Part shown: one piece after another, positions 23,064 to 35,756 of the stretch
Layout: each line of letters starts with the position of its first letter
How positions within the stretch are numbered: the stretch's first letter is position 1
DNA from: Rhyacophila brunnea
Taxonomy: Eukaryota > Arthropoda > Insecta > Trichoptera > Rhyacophilidae
Length of the DNA: 64,000 nt
Reading direction: 5' to 3'
NCBI GenBank assembly: GCA_022495005.1
Contig: JAGYXB010001061.1
Span: 186,001-250,000, forward strand
Translations under genes and position numbers: made by a program
Notes under the pieces: generated by a model
What the model saw: only the letters and a program-made list of their open reading frames with translations
Database searches by the model: none
Told to the model about the DNA's origin: nothing

Positions 23064-23350
23064 ATACGCTGTGCATCTTTATTTGATTTTAAAATTTCTG
23101 TTTTCATGAAATCAAAGCGGTATTGTACAACATACGGGATCTCTAACAAGGGTTCACCAACGTAGATTTTTAGGAGGCAATTTATACTTCATAAATTTTA
23201 CCACGCGAACGAAACATGTGTACAAAAATTATTTCAGTACATTCGTATGTTGTATTGACAGGGTCAGAAGAATAAGCGCAGATTCTAAATTTGAACGCAA
23301 ATAAAGAAAGTACCCACGGAGTCCGGAGCCTAAAAGGGCGATTTGTTAGT

Positions 23351-23875
23351 CTTCTTTGGCCATATCCGTCCCTTAACTGGACAATATGGACACCACGCGG
23401 CGCCTCCAAGAATCCCTGTCGCTCGCCAGTCTTCTTGCTTCGTTCCATGTCAAACCAGCATCCCGTAGCTCCGCCGTATACACTCTGTAGATTGTATTTA
23501 GCGGCCTTCCAGGTCGCCGGAATCCGGTCGAATTGAAGAACAGGCAAGCCAGGTTAAAGTTCTCTTCTGGCATCCGCAGCACGTGGCCGAGCCAGGTTCA
23601 ACGTCGCCTCTTCACTTTCAGCGTGATGAGAGGCTGCTTGGTGCGTTCTCTTATCTCCTCGTTGCTCCTAAAGTGATACCACTGCACACCCAGTATTCGT
23701 CGCAAACATCTGTTTTCGAAGCTCAGTATACGGTTACTCTGAGCCTTCGTAAGGTGCCATGATTCGCTACCGTAAAGCAGCACCGTCAGAATGCAAGCGT
23801 CGAATAGGCGGCATTTGGTTTTGACCGAGTACAATCGTGAGTCCCAGACATTTCGCATCGAGTTAAATGTTGCTG
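23351..23875 (-). mobile_element. 5'-truncated LINE with 16-bp target duplication
   Basis: The insertion holds only the C-terminal end of a LINE reverse transcriptase ORF plus a very short 3' tail, with no poly(A). It is flanked by perfect 16-bp direct repeats AGGGCGATTTGTTAGT at 23335-23350 and 23876-23891. The duplication delimits the insertion exactly and is what target-primed reverse transcription leaves. Confidence 0.85.
23373..23875 (-). pseudogene. LINE reverse transcriptase C-terminal fragment
   Basis: The minus-strand frame encodes VWDSRLYSVKTKCRLFDACI, LLYGSESWHLTKAQ, FENRCLRRILGV and then, in the same frame, LGHVLRMPE, GRPLNTI and WRRRVVSILSS before the stop. This is the order seen at the C-terminal end of RTE/L2-like arthropod LINE ORF2 proteins: connection region, R-R-W-x-W-L-G-H-V-L-R-M box, W-rich tail. 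An in-frame TGA at 23598-23600 stands where the box normally has Trp (R-R-R-W), so this copy is dead. The catalytic YADD region is absent through 5' truncation. The clade assignment is tentative. Confidence 0.8.
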
Positions 23876-23891
23876 AGGGCGATTTGTTAGT

Positions 23892-24342
23892 AGATACCTA
23901 TAAATATTGTGTCTACGTGGATACACGATGGGTTTCATTTTTTATAAGGCCACTGGAATGCATCTTCGAATTTTGTATGGACGCGGGGCAATCAGTGACG
24001 GCTATCTAATTGAACATTTTCAATGTCAATCGGGCGAGCCTGTAATTAAATCAACGGCACCATTGTGAACGTCTCCTCTTGTGCGGCTTAAATCACATTG
24101 GGTGGGACGCCAGCCCGGGGCGCGGCGCCCGTAGCGGAACAAATTATTACGACTCGTATTGGAGTTGGCCTTTAGAATGGACGGACATATTTGACGCCTC
24201 ATTACACGATAAATACAATAAAATAGTTATACTGTGAAATTCCGTATTTTTAAGCTAGCTTGCTTAGTTGTCTTATCGCAGCTGTATACAACCATGCATG
24301 CGCTCCTCCATGCCATATTTTACTAAGGTCCGCCGTAAAAAT
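23892..24342. other. Anonymous region with a GC-rich patch
   Basis: About 24090-24135 is strikingly GC-rich (for example GGGGCGCGGCGCCCG) in an AT-rich context. No gene can be assigned. Confidence 0.3.
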
Positions 24343-24624
24343 CAGTTATTCCCCACCTTTTTGTTTGACGAAGCCCTTGGCACATTTTTTGTAAATTTCT
24401 AGGAATCCCTACTTGGCTGACACACATTAAGGTCCAGGTAAGTTACAAAATGGCCATACTAATCAGTAGGCAGTGACATACTTTAGCAAAAGTCAAATGC
24501 TATTATCTAAATTTCGATATATGTATAGAAAATCTTTAAAATTAACTTTCGCGTAATCTACCATCAAAAGTTGTATTATTCGTATTCCTTCCTTAATCTA
24601 CCACCGTTTTAGAATATCTTACAC

Positions 24625-24885
24625 ACTTACTGCTGCCAGTAGAATTAGTAAGTGAACATTTTTGCCTAATATCGCGAGGGATATTTTCTAATCCTGGTGT
24701 CCTAAAGAATTTGAATTTACATGCGCCTGTAAATTACCTACGTGGTCGATCCATGATTTATTCTGGATCGGAACCGTTTCCTCTTGTCAAGCCTATCAGA
24801 CACCATTAGCGATGGGTACAAGACTAGTAAATGCGCTCCCCAAAGGCGTAAACATTTTCGGTAACGTGCTATGTATTTTGTATTC
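24625..24885 (+). pseudogene. Jockey-type LINE RT C-terminal tail, frameshifted
   Basis: One frame gives LISRGIFSNPGVLKNLNLHA, then PVNYLRGRSMIYSGSEP. After a frameshift near 24800 another frame gives PLAMGTRLVNALPKGVNIFG. This matches the order at the very C-terminus of Jockey/X-element ORF2 proteins: P-x-L-L, then P-x-x-x-L-R, then P-L-x-R/M-x-x-x-x-N-x-L-P, then D/N-x-F. It is non-functional and part of the LINE fragment that continues into the 3' UTR. Confidence 0.55.
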
Positions 24886-25073
24886 GAAATTTTATTTTTC
24901 TGTAAGTATTAAATTATAAAATTGTACTCATGTTTTTTTTTAATTAGGTAGGTATTATTATTCTCTCTTGTGAGGGTAATATTTGTTATAATGTAAATCT
25001 CATGTTGTGAACGTCTTGAATTTAGATTTGTTATGTCCACAATGTTTTGTTTTCTTAAATAAATAAATAAAAT
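24625..25073 (+). mobile_element. LINE 3' end, family L, copy 2
   Basis: A decayed RT C-terminus is followed by the family-L 3' block CATGTTGTGAACGTCTTGAA (25001-25020), TATGTCCACAATGT and an (AAAT)n tail. It nests within the hAT element. The 5' boundary is approximate. Confidence 0.7.
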
Positions 25074-25358
25074 ATTACAACTGAATTCCTTAATTTTTGT
25101 TCCTTCGTAGATGTTGGAAAACTTCTCTTCCCAAGTAAAATTTGCTCTAGTTCTGGCTAGTTAATAGATAAACAATCTCAACTTTCCAAATCTGCACTCT
25201 ATTGCTCAAACGGAGGTCACGTCAAAACTTACTTTTTGTCCATTACCAAAAAGGTTTCAAGAGATACCTAAATGCCTTTTAATTTAGGTGTGCTTTTCCA
25301 AATTTTCAAGAAGTCCCAGGGTTCGGCGGAACCCCCGAGGAGAACCACTGGTCTAAAT

Positions 25359-26272
25359 AAAATAGCCGAAAAAATCTTATCGTAACCTAATATTTAGATA
25401 CTTTGATTAGGTTTTAAATAAAACATTATAACATATTTCATCTGCTAATTATAACGTTTAGTTTATTCTCGTACGTGTAATAATTGGAGCAAACAAGGAA
25501 ACGGTCGGTCGGTGACTCTGCTTGAAAAACACCTACGCGGACTAGGCCACGTAAACACACTTATTGTAGGTATATCACTGCATTCACCGACAAAATCTGA
25601 TTAAAAAAGTCAATCATACTATGCCCAGTCCAGACGTAAACAATGTTTTCCATCCGTGGAGGAATACAAAAAAAATATCGTAAATTAAATCAGAACATTC
25701 AAAATGTTCATTACGCATTATGTTTTTATAAAATACTTTAATTCAACATTCCTTTTTTATACATCCGCGATCCCACTAGCACTAGCGCTGAGTTTCATCT
25801 TAAAAATTTGTATGTAATGCAGAGTGGAGTTAATGGTAAAAAAAATTGTGCATCACTGCTCACGACAAACTCACGTTAGCTTTAAATATCTACCCTCTGA
25901 CCGCAGCGTATATAAAATAAAGCTCATCCCGTCTTATATGAAAGCCAATGTAAGAATAAAATACCAAATGCCATTCTAGCCTAGCTATTTGAAAAGCAAT
26001 CATATTTCGAATCAGAAAGCAATAAATTCGTATTGAATAATTTCACAGCAGTCAGATAATATCAATGTTTCTTCCACAAGCAATAAAGGATACGCATTAT
26101 TTTGTATTCAACAGAAGATACATAATATACGTAAATAACATCGAAGAGTGTATGTACACATATTATGAATATTCATATACGTTCAGTGAGTCAGTCAATA
26201 CTTCTACTAGAATCTAGATGAGAGCTCTCATTGCTTACTTAACTCGCCAAAAAATAAACATTTAAAATAGTG
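25359..26272. other. Anonymous AT-rich region
   Basis: No gene or repeat recognised. Confidence 0.4.
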
Positions 26273-26276
26273 CATA

Positions 26277-27093
26277 TGTTACGCCGAATGTGCGAAATTG
26301 AATATTACATGAAATGGGCAAAATTTTGCCTAAATCATGAAAAATGTAAGCCCGTTGCCTTCCTTATTCATGAATTAGACAAAATATCTGAAGAGTGCGT
26401 GAATTCGGCAGTAATTTTTCTGCCTAGTTCATGTATTGGACAAATTAGATAGTAGCGCTACGGTGGTATTTTTGCAACTAAACTAAATGTATCAAATGCT
26501 CATGCATTGGTCAAAATGTACATATATTATCTATGGTCAAAATAGATGATCGCGCTCCGGTGGTGTTTTTTGCAACCAATCAAACTAAACAAATGTGTCA
26601 AATGTCATTGATTATAATATAAAAATATACCAATCAATAACTACAATGACGTTCATATCCATTTACTATGCGCAAAAAAATCTAGAACTATAATATGATA
26701 ACGGAAGAATTTTATTGAAAAGTATTTTCGCGATTTGATTCGTGCTTGGGTATCAAACGTGCAATGGTCGATTGAATGTTTGTGATAGTTTGTTGACACT
26801 TGATAGCTAACCTCAAAATGGACATTCAGTTGAATAATTTAATTCAGGATTACAAAACCTAACCTAACCTAATAATAATAATATTATATTATGTCCAACT
26901 ACACTAATAAAACCATCCGTATTAAATTTACCTTTTCTTCTTGTTGACAGTTCAAGAATTCCATACCCTGGCGAATTCATGTACTCAGCAGAAAATTTAC
27001 CTAATTCATGAATAAGGCAACAGGCTTGACTGTGAATTAGCCAAAATTTTGCCCATTTCATGTAATAGTTAATTTCGCACATTCGGTGTAACA
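26277..27093. mobile_element. TIR element with 4-bp CATA target duplication
   Basis: Inverted repeats of more than 100 bp start TGTTAC(A/G)CCGAATGTGCG, run through ACATGAAATGGGCAAAATTT and continue with CATGAATTAG words. CATA flanks both ends (26273-26276 and 27094-27097). The interior holds a diverged tandem duplication (about 26450-26510 and 26543-26610; shared words GCGCT(A/C)CGGTGGT, TTTTTGCAAC and TGTCAAATG). The two open frames at its ends (26270-26452 plus, 26864-27094 minus) are the same TIR translated from both sides, not genes. The superfamily is unknown; 4-bp duplications occur in several DNA-transposon groups. Confidence 0.75.
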
Positions 27094-27097
27094 CATA

Positions 27098-29649
27098 GAT
27101 TAAATTGATAGCTCACCATTAGATCACCACAAAAATAAACGAATTATTATTATAACTAAATATCATTCTTACATAATTTTGAACCACTGATAAAAAAAAC
27201 CTGTTTCTTAGGTTGTTCCAAATTACGTATAGTCAACAAAGAATGTTGCATTAAGTATTGTGAGTTTTAATACAAAGTATATTATATTTAAATATAGTAT
27301 AATAGAAACGATATATAATTTAATTTAATAGTTTTTAGTATGTATCTCAACGACGCACAGGAAACAGTGGACGATACTACTCCTGCAGTAAAGACCGTGA
27401 AGTTGGGCCAATATGGATGACAGTGGCACAAGGCTGAAATTAGTGATGGGAGGGAGGAAGTCATGTTATACCGCACACTTAACGGGTGTGGGGACACGGA
27501 GAGTAGTGGAGGGAAAAGCAAGACTTGTGGATACGACGTAGAGTTTTAAGGCTATAAAACAAATAGAAATAAAGTTTTTTTTCGCAAGCCGATCTCGAAG
27601 GTTTTGAATAATATATGCGATGGTCTCTTTCACATCTTTTTACTAATTCAAACGTAATAAAACTCCAGTTATACTCAATATATGGGCATTGTGCCACTTT
27701 TGACACGGACCGAAAACCATTAAATCTACAACAGTGAGGGGGAGGGGGTCTGTGACCGCTGCCGGGTTGACAAGGTGAAGGTTAGTTAAGAAAGTTCCGC
27801 ACTAACTTTTCGCACGAAGCTACGGCGAGGGGCTTTCGGAGCTTTTACGGCACCGTTTTAACGAACTTCGCATCGCAGTATTAACTTTATAATGCGAGGA
27901 TGGATGAGGGAAGTAAAATGCATAAATAAAAACTCTAAACCGACGTCAATACCTCATAACTAAACTTACTAGAACAAGGGTCGGCCACCGGCACAAACGC
28001 ACATTATGTTTTTGCGGCCCATAAATGATTGACCATTAAATAATTAACATAGCAAGCGACCCGTGTTCGTATGTTGCATTTTATTATTTACAATAATATA
28101 TTTTTTTACATGAGTCTACATACTTAAAATACGTTGCAAATATGTATCTGCAGTTGGGTGGCAAACAAAAAGTTTATATCATTAAACTTTGTATTATTGA
28201 AGATTTATGAATTTTCGTAAACATAGCAGCGACATACGACTGTTTTGAATACTACATAATATATATTATTTTCTTCCATGTTTTAGATTTAGAGTGAAAA
28301 AAAAATCTTTTTGACTGACTGATAGTTTTAAAGTGGATATAGATCATTTGACTATTGGAGAACAGTTACAAAATCACAAACGCAAGGAGACCAGACAGTG
28401 ATGCATAAACCGTATTTTATTTTTAATCTACTATTTTTGTTTTTACTTAATAATATTTTTTAGTTATGTTTATTTTTATAAATCATGTTTGTTTCATAGC
28501 TCGTAATTACCTGCTCTAAATATTTATTTTTGTACTCCTTATCTTCTTTTAAATATCTACTTGGGAGTCAAATTATGAAAGTTAATGTTAAATGTAGCGA
28601 GTAAGTCAGATAAGGTTTCCGATCACTTAGGTACTAGTAACTAGAATATAATTATCATAACGTAACCACATAAATTATGTGTATTGTTATGCTACGACAG
28701 TGTTGTTATCACTTTTGATAATTTGGATTAACCACAAGTGCAATAGCATTTAAAATGATAATATGTAATAATTAAAGAATTCCATTTCGATGCGCTAGTT
28801 CAGCGCTACAATTCAATATGAACTCACTATGGTGTACCTATTACAAATCATCACTAGTTGAATGAGCGATGGCTGGTGGACACCAATCCGGTGAATATAA
28901 CGCCTCCTCAATAACGTAAATGCACAAACATCACATAATACAAATAAAAATCTTTAAATATAAGTACCTACGTAAAAAATAAATAAAAATAGTTACATAC
29001 TAACTACAATAATGAAGTCACCCAATGCAATAGCACATTAGGATACTACATGCAATAGTATGGTGTTACCTGATTGACCTGTGTCGGCACAATTATTACG
29101 GATAGTAAACATAATGGTATAGATAGAAGGTAAAGTTTATATCCAAAAAGCGGACGCAAGCAGGAGACATGGAGATAGTAGGTATACATACAATTATTAT
29201 TTTTTGTAATATTTGATTACTCTTTTTAAATTCAAGGTTATGCATATCTACCAACATAAATAATTTGATAAAAATATCTCCGACATACCTGTGAAAAATT
29301 AATACCAATCAACAAACTGCATACAAGTGAATATTAATTTGAATACGTTCAACAAATAAAAAAAAAAGTTATAAATACCATCTACATAATATATTTGAAA
29401 AGTAATGATAGTAATATATTTCTTGATAATAAAATTTAAAAACATTGAATTTAGAAATATAAATGGTAATACAATAGACATAGTAACATGAACGTCGCAG
29501 GTAGGTAATTGCTTTTACGCCTAGTACGCCATTCCGAGAACTTTTTGTCCAACTACTACTTACGAAACTAAGCGACATCTAGATGAAACAAAACATAATT
29601 AATATCTACACGTAGGTATTTCACTTATCTCATTTCCCCGAATAATATC
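27098..29649. other. Anonymous AT-rich region
   Basis: No gene recognised. A purine-rich word GTGAGGGGGAGGGGGTCTG near 27734 resembles one at 32739; GC-richer sequence at about 27790-27880 has no assignable content. Confidence 0.35.
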
Positions 29650-29870
29650 TTCCAATTAAGAATTACAAAAGTTGTTGGCTGGTGCGCCACTCTACTCTGT
29701 CAGAGATGAGCTGATGATGTAAATCATTGATACGTTTTCAACGTACCTACACGATAAACTAGGCCAGTGATGGGTGATGACCAGGATTGAACCCCGTGTG
29801 ATAGAATCGGAGATATTTTAAAGAAAACGTTTTGAGCGATATAAACGTACTCTAAGTACCAAAAAAATAA
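29650..29870 (-). repeat. Possible tRNA-derived SINE remnant
   Basis: On the minus strand a T-arm-like CGGGGTTCAATCCTGG (B-box-like, about 29783-29798) is followed some 70-140 bp later by CATCATCAGCTCATCTCTG. No A box and no second copy were found, so this is tentative. Confidence 0.25.
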
Positions 29871-32525
29871 TGAAACAGCAATACATGCGTTATTTATTGT
29901 GGGTCGTTTTTTCCCGTACACAACATGCGAGCATCAGGCGAGCCGAGCAATAAACGCTGCAGAATTCTCGGCGTATTCACAGGTTTGGATGGTACTACCT
30001 CGAACACGTATGCGTTAACCTCAAAAAGGTTCTTGGCGATCGTTTGACCTAACGGTATTTTGACGAACAAGAATGTGAAAGCGCGCCCTATTTAAAGACA
30101 GCTTGTTAGAAAAAGGCTCTTCTATGGTGGTCTATGAAACTGGCGATATTATTCCCAGCACTGAACTAGACGTCAATGTAGCGTCAAGACACGCCACAGG
30201 AGTATGAGGAGATTTAGAATATAAGCAATAAGCTAACTACAATAAATTATACCAATTATGTAAGTTATAGTTTGGACAGAAAAAAAGAGAAGCAGGCGAT
30301 ACAATAAGCGCGATTTGAAAACTGTCGGCGATAGCAATCATAGTCAATACAGAGATTTAACATTACGTACTTTCTACGAACGGGAAGAAATCGAATTTTC
30401 GCACCTTAATCGTTAAGTGGTAACAGATTACCTGTTACGCACACCGACAAACCGATTTCCCGACGTGTTAAATTGTATGTAGGTATATGGTAATTTGAAT
30501 CAAAAACTAGTTTCAAATAAAATTATATTTAAAGCTTAATTACTAAAATACCAGTAATGCTGTTACGAAAATAGTTTTATTTATGACAATATTTTATGTG
30601 ATTCAACGTTGTTTTGTATTTGATATATAAATTAATAAATAGGTATTTTTTATTATTATCATTAACATAACTAGATAGCAATAGATATCATTTTGCTACA
30701 TACAAACAACGATCTATTCATTCTATTCGAATGTTCCTCAAACACCCGCAACAAAGCTGTGAGTCCTCAGCGTCACACCGGTTTAAAAAGAGCTGCTTTA
30801 GACAAAACGTGGATGTTATCTAATAACAAATAACATGTCAGTTTTCTCTTGAGTTATATATAAGTAAGGATAACGTGATAGACATCAATTCACTATAACT
30901 ACATACTAAAAGGCACAACGTGGGTTCCTGAACTTATTTGGTTCACGGCGCCCTTTGTGCATCGGAGTCAACAATCGGAGCATGCATAAAATGAAAAGGC
31001 CACCCTCGTTTCTTTTTCCACGTTTATTTTCGCACGATACTTTCTTCTTATCACAGCATGGGTCTGAGTGGGAAGGCTGCGGCACACACTTTGTGAACCA
31101 ATGACGTATAGAATAAAATACATTCCTTAAAATTGAATTAATTTCTCAAGCGTGTATCCGATAAATCTGATCAAACCAGTCATTTATACTTAAATAAATG
31201 AATCGAAGATTTTGCATTCTCCACGTTCAGCCAATGGCAATTATTGAAGTAATATGTACCCTGTACACTGCAAGCTACAAAATATCTCGTATTCCATTTA
31301 CCTATAGGTATCAGACATGTCCAATGGGTCCATCGCGGGATGGATTTTAGTATGATTTCATTGACGTATTAAAGGCCAAGCATTAATCATTCGTATTTTT
31401 ATTTTCTTAATCAACTTGCGTGGAAATTGATTGCAAATTAACATTGAAGAAGCCCGCGTGACCTTATCATCTCACTTAATTCGTATCGAATGAAAGATGT
31501 GAATCTCCGCATTTCAGACTGAGGCGTAGTTTCCTCTTACCGTCACGCAGTAGGCTCTTTACATATTAGGATAATAGTTAATGCAATGTGCGACTAAAAT
31601 AAAACCGAAACTTATCATTTTACGATGAATGCCACATTGAGGTGTTGTTTAATTTGTGACGCTGTTTTCTCAGCTAAATATAATATGTTTATTTAAGTTG
31701 AACAGTGACAATAGGAGAGTGTAATAGATCACTTCAAGTTTTTATACTGGATAGTAGATCACAGCCTACTTGAAGTTAGACATGTAAATACGTAGGTATA
31801 TTATTGTGCGTTGATTTTCTGTTAATGAGCTTAAACCGATAACCCGGATTAACGGCTAGTATACATGTTATTAATTTATACACATAATACGCCCGTGTAT
31901 GTTTTGTGGAAGCACAAACTAAAAATAAAAAATACTTTTTGGGTTGACCAATATTTTCATTATAATTGGGTTCGTATCACATCCACTGACGCAGAATATT
32001 CCCGTTTCGTCAGCAAGCTTGTAATAACACTAATAATAACATAAGGAAAAAAATATACAAGTCTGTTGATTTGTAAAATACAACTTAGAGGAATATAATG
32101 TCAACGATGATGACATTTACCATGTTTTAATTGTAATGTAAATAATCACACAAGTATTGTGATTCGTTTTATCAGCCTTCTTACTATAGGTCAACTAATG
32201 TGAAGATCTTACTTGAGTTTAAGTGGTTTATTATTCATAATAATATGTGGACATTACGACTACCACATTATCAAGACGAGAAAATTATACTTATGTATTA
32301 TTAATAATTCTTTGCCACGTTTACACACTAAGATAACGTAAATAGAAAATGATTGTTTTAAAATTTAAATCGTCATCAGATACCACAGTTCTGTAGTTTT
32401 TTTATCGGTAGGACTTACTGTCTGAAGTCTATGCAACCCGGAATTCTAGTAAACTCTGCCTTACTTACGAATGTCGCATACCTACCTATATTATTCAGAT
32501 TCAATCTTCAATCACGAATTACTCA
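29871..32525. other. Anonymous AT-rich region
   Basis: No gene recognised. About 31735-31790 is a short repeat shared with 540-600. A GC-richer segment near 30925-31075 has the word GGTTCACGGCGCCC but no partner that I can prove. Confidence 0.35.
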
Positions 32526-32586
32526 AAACTCTACCCCGTGGAGGCCCATATGATCCTATTAGGATCGGACATGGTCGAAAAAAAAA
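32526..32586 (+). mobile_element. SINE tail, second copy (5'-truncated)
   Basis: GTGGAGGCCCATATGATCCT, then AGGATCGGACATGGTCG and an A9-10 tract, is nearly identical to the tail of the SINE at 14113. No tRNA-like head precedes it, so it is a 5'-truncated copy or a fragment. Confidence 0.75.
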
Positions 32587-33679
32587 TTGTTACGTTATGT
32601 TACAGCCAGAATGACGATTTAATAATAAAAATAATAATGATTAAGTGATATTGTACTATGCGGGGGTGGGAGGAATAAAGTTACGGCAGACTTTATCACA
32701 TGATATGGGGTCGTCCATATATGACGTCGCACACTAAGGGGGAGGGGGTCTGATGTGAAATCATAGTTTGCAACGCAGGGGGTAGGGAAGGTTGTAGCAA
32801 ATCCAACGCCACTAAGCCAGGGTACTTATTTTTTTTATTGGAATGAAACGAATGGCAGGACAGACATAGAGTACCTAAAGTGATAAAAGAAAAGAGCAAT
32901 AATTGTTGTAATACACGTACAATACAGGGCGTATATTAAGTATACAATGCCACCGTGGAATGTTGACTGTTGACAAAACACACAGCCGAGCGGCTTGCCA
33001 AATTAGCAAAAAATCGAAACACTGATTGATCTATGAAAAATGGTTTAAAAAAACACGAAACTTGCCATGTACAACATAATAGCTGCCAAAAGATTTTTTA
33101 TCAAATAATAAATTCGACACAAATTCAGTAGACATTTCGATTAAAATTACACAATTTTCCAGCCATTTTTGTGAACAGTGCTATTGTACTTACAGTCTTC
33201 GACCAGTTATTATTTTGTGTATTTTATTTACATGGGCGATATCCTTGACAGTGCATGTATGAACGGCAAACATTTGAGACAGCATCCCCGGATAGGAATT
33301 TTTGGGTGGGGCAATCCAACGTGACTGCGTAGAGGTAATTTTTCAAAATTTTAGACCGCCTGGAAGGCCAGCTCAAGACACTACAGAGACATTTACGTGA
33401 ATCGACTGTTTATATTATATTAAAAAGAATACATAGCAGAAAAGTCGCTTAACGTAAACGTCCCTTTATCAACTATTCTACACAACATACCTACTACATT
33501 ATAATTATTATTTCGGTCGAAGAGGTCTGTTAATACTTACTGAAAATCGTGAGATTTAATGAAATATTATAATATGCACTTTAGTTAGTCGCCGCTTAAT
33601 ATTATGATCTTATGCATTTTTGTAAGTTCATGTTCTTCAAAATAATTGAAAATAAATAATATGATTTAATGTGTGTGGT
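32587..33679. other. Anonymous region with a G-rich dispersed-repeat-like patch
   Basis: About 32705-32790 (GGGTCGTCCATATATGACG, then GGGGGAGGGGGTCTG) looks like the end of a widespread arthropod DNA repeat. I could not delimit it. The frame 32696-32899 minus is a translation of that repeat, not a gene. Confidence 0.35.
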
Positions 33680-33760
33680 CAGTGGCGGGTTTAAAGAGGT
33701 AGATATCCGAGGCATCGACTAACTTTGAGGCCCCCATCGATAAAAAAGTTGATAAAAATC
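33680..33760 (+). repeat. Possible hAT-like left terminus
   Basis: CAGTGGCGGGTTTAAAGAGG, followed by GAGGCCCCCATCG, resembles a hAT-type start. No right end or target duplication was found. Confidence 0.3.
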
Positions 33761-35756
33761 ATAGATTCCAACTTCCAACGTACCTATATGACTGTATACT
33801 AACATTTCAATGTACTTATCACGTTTCTAGAATCACATGCTGTAAATAAAAATAATTATTATGGAAAGTGAGTGATTTTAAAATTGTTGTGTAATTTAAT
33901 AATTGCACGGCTGGTTTGAAGAATTTCGAGGCCCCTTATAAATCTTGTGACTTTTGGCATAGAAATATGCATTTGGGCATAACGCAGCATAAAGACAAAG
34001 ATAATACAACCAGAAGCACCCATTGTGATGGACTTCGCTAATGTGTTACACCAAGCTGGACACTGATCGCTATAAAAACGCACTAAGCGACGAGGATCGA
34101 CGAATTGATGAAAATTCGATGGAAATAGGTACTTGAATCATCCAGAAATGGATCGACCGTGGTTATATTGTTATAACATGTACTTGGACATATGACATGG
34201 ACTATGATGACGTTGGAGTGTTTGAAAAATTTTAATTGTTCTCCCAAAACAACCTAAAGACATAGGTACATACGTAGGTATATCAATTTCCAATATGATA
34301 ACATAAAGTTATTATTGTGTAATGAATAATGATATTAAGTACTTACGACATTTTTTTTACTTTCACCTATCAATATTATTGATTATTAATGATATAAACA
34401 TAAAAATACTAGTCAACTGTGAGCGTGTAGGTTCTCGTATAGGTCCGTCGTCTACCCTGTACAAATGTCAGTCAATAGGCAAACCGGTTTGACATTTTGA
34501 ATTGTTGTCACATTTAATGATTTAATCTAAATTTGAATACCAGTTTTTAATATGTTCAATAAAAAAATATCATCATAATAATATGTATTTACTTATTATG
34601 CAAAACCAAAACGATATATTCAAAACCGGAATTTATATGCGATTGTGGTAAATTATAACTCATATTATCATAAGTGTAATATATGCGAATACGATAATAA
34701 TATTGATATTATAATGAAAGGTGTTTGGTAGAATTATTGCGACTGTAAGCGACTGGGGCTAAAAATAATTTGTGCTTGAGAGGTGAATTTCGTATTTTGA
34801 CCAAATCGTAAAGAGTTGTGTAAGTGCCAAACTATGAATGAACAAATCACACTGTTATTTTGACACAATACCTATGCAAAAAATACTGATACAAAATTTC
34901 CACAATGGTTAGGTATCATATAGTTCACGATAAATATACAGTAAAACCTCGATGTAAGTGTCTGGAATTCAAGTTTTCCTGCCATTTGAGTGTAGTTTCA
35001 TTTAATTCCCGGTTGTATTTTTTTATTTCCCGCATTTTACACCTGAAATATATATTGGAATTCAAAATTCAATTTACTTTTACACAATAAATTATGTGTA
35101 TGTAAATGCGCGCAATCATTAAAATAAAATTATAAGTTGCAGACGCATAACCGCATTTCGTTTTATAAATCCGTCTGCCATAAGTAAGGGCTGATGCATG
35201 TGCGAATTCCTTTTTTTATAGATACGGCTGCAGTGTCAAGTTCATATAAAGCAGTTTTCGGACGACTCTTTTTTTTTACTGCACGCGGTATTTTTGTCAT
35301 TCTCTAGTTTGGCTCCATAATACATTCGCTTTTTCCCTTCATTAGTTTACATCATTTTTACGTTTTGTAAGTTATATTTTGTGTTGTTAACATCTGTTTA
35401 AATAAAATGAAAAAGTAAATTTTTAATATCGACAGAGTTTTATATAAACAAGCTAAACATATTATGCACCAAACCAATTTGAATTTTTTCAATATTATCA
35501 CATTATCCCGCTCACTACAAATACCTAAAATCAGGGTTTTCTGCAGGTGTCAAATGTTTTAATGGAAATTATATTAAAATAATTAAATCAAAAATATTAG
35601 GAAGTATATTAATTCAATTGATAATAATATGTTTACATTATTATGCATAGTGTATTTTTATCGCAGAGTAATGTAATTGTTGTTTATGAAACTGGCCTTG
35701 AACTCTTAAAACGAATTCAATGCTAAGTGTGTGTGACTTTATAATAGATAGATATA
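33761..35756. other. Anonymous AT-rich region
   Basis: No gene recognised. A 74-codon frame at 33859-34083 (minus) has no motif. Confidence 0.35.

Larger units (their letters stand above)
24343..25350. mobile_element. hAT element interrupted by a LINE 3' end
   Basis: The right end read inward (CAGTGGTTCTCC, then CCGAACCCTGGGAC and GAAAATTT) aligns with the left end (CAGTTATTCCCC, then CGAAGCCCTTGGCAC and GTAAATTT). Flanks GTAAAAAT (24335-24342) and GTCTAAAT (25351-25358) agree at 6 of 8 positions, fitting an old hAT duplication. The middle is occupied by a plus-strand LINE fragment, so this insertion is older than the LINE. No hAT transposase remnant was recognised. Confidence 0.6.

Noticed and set aside
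23182..23547. 121-codon reverse-strand gene
   Set aside because: It is a shadow of the LINE RT fragment read in another frame and crosses the element border.
26857..26871. Telomeric (CCTAA)n tract
   Set aside because: Only about three units, inside a delimited TIR element; too short to indicate a telomere or interstitial array.
26864..27094. Two similar small proteins encoded at 26270-26452 (+) and 26864-27094 (-)
   Set aside because: Both are translations of the same terminal inverted repeat read from its two ends.
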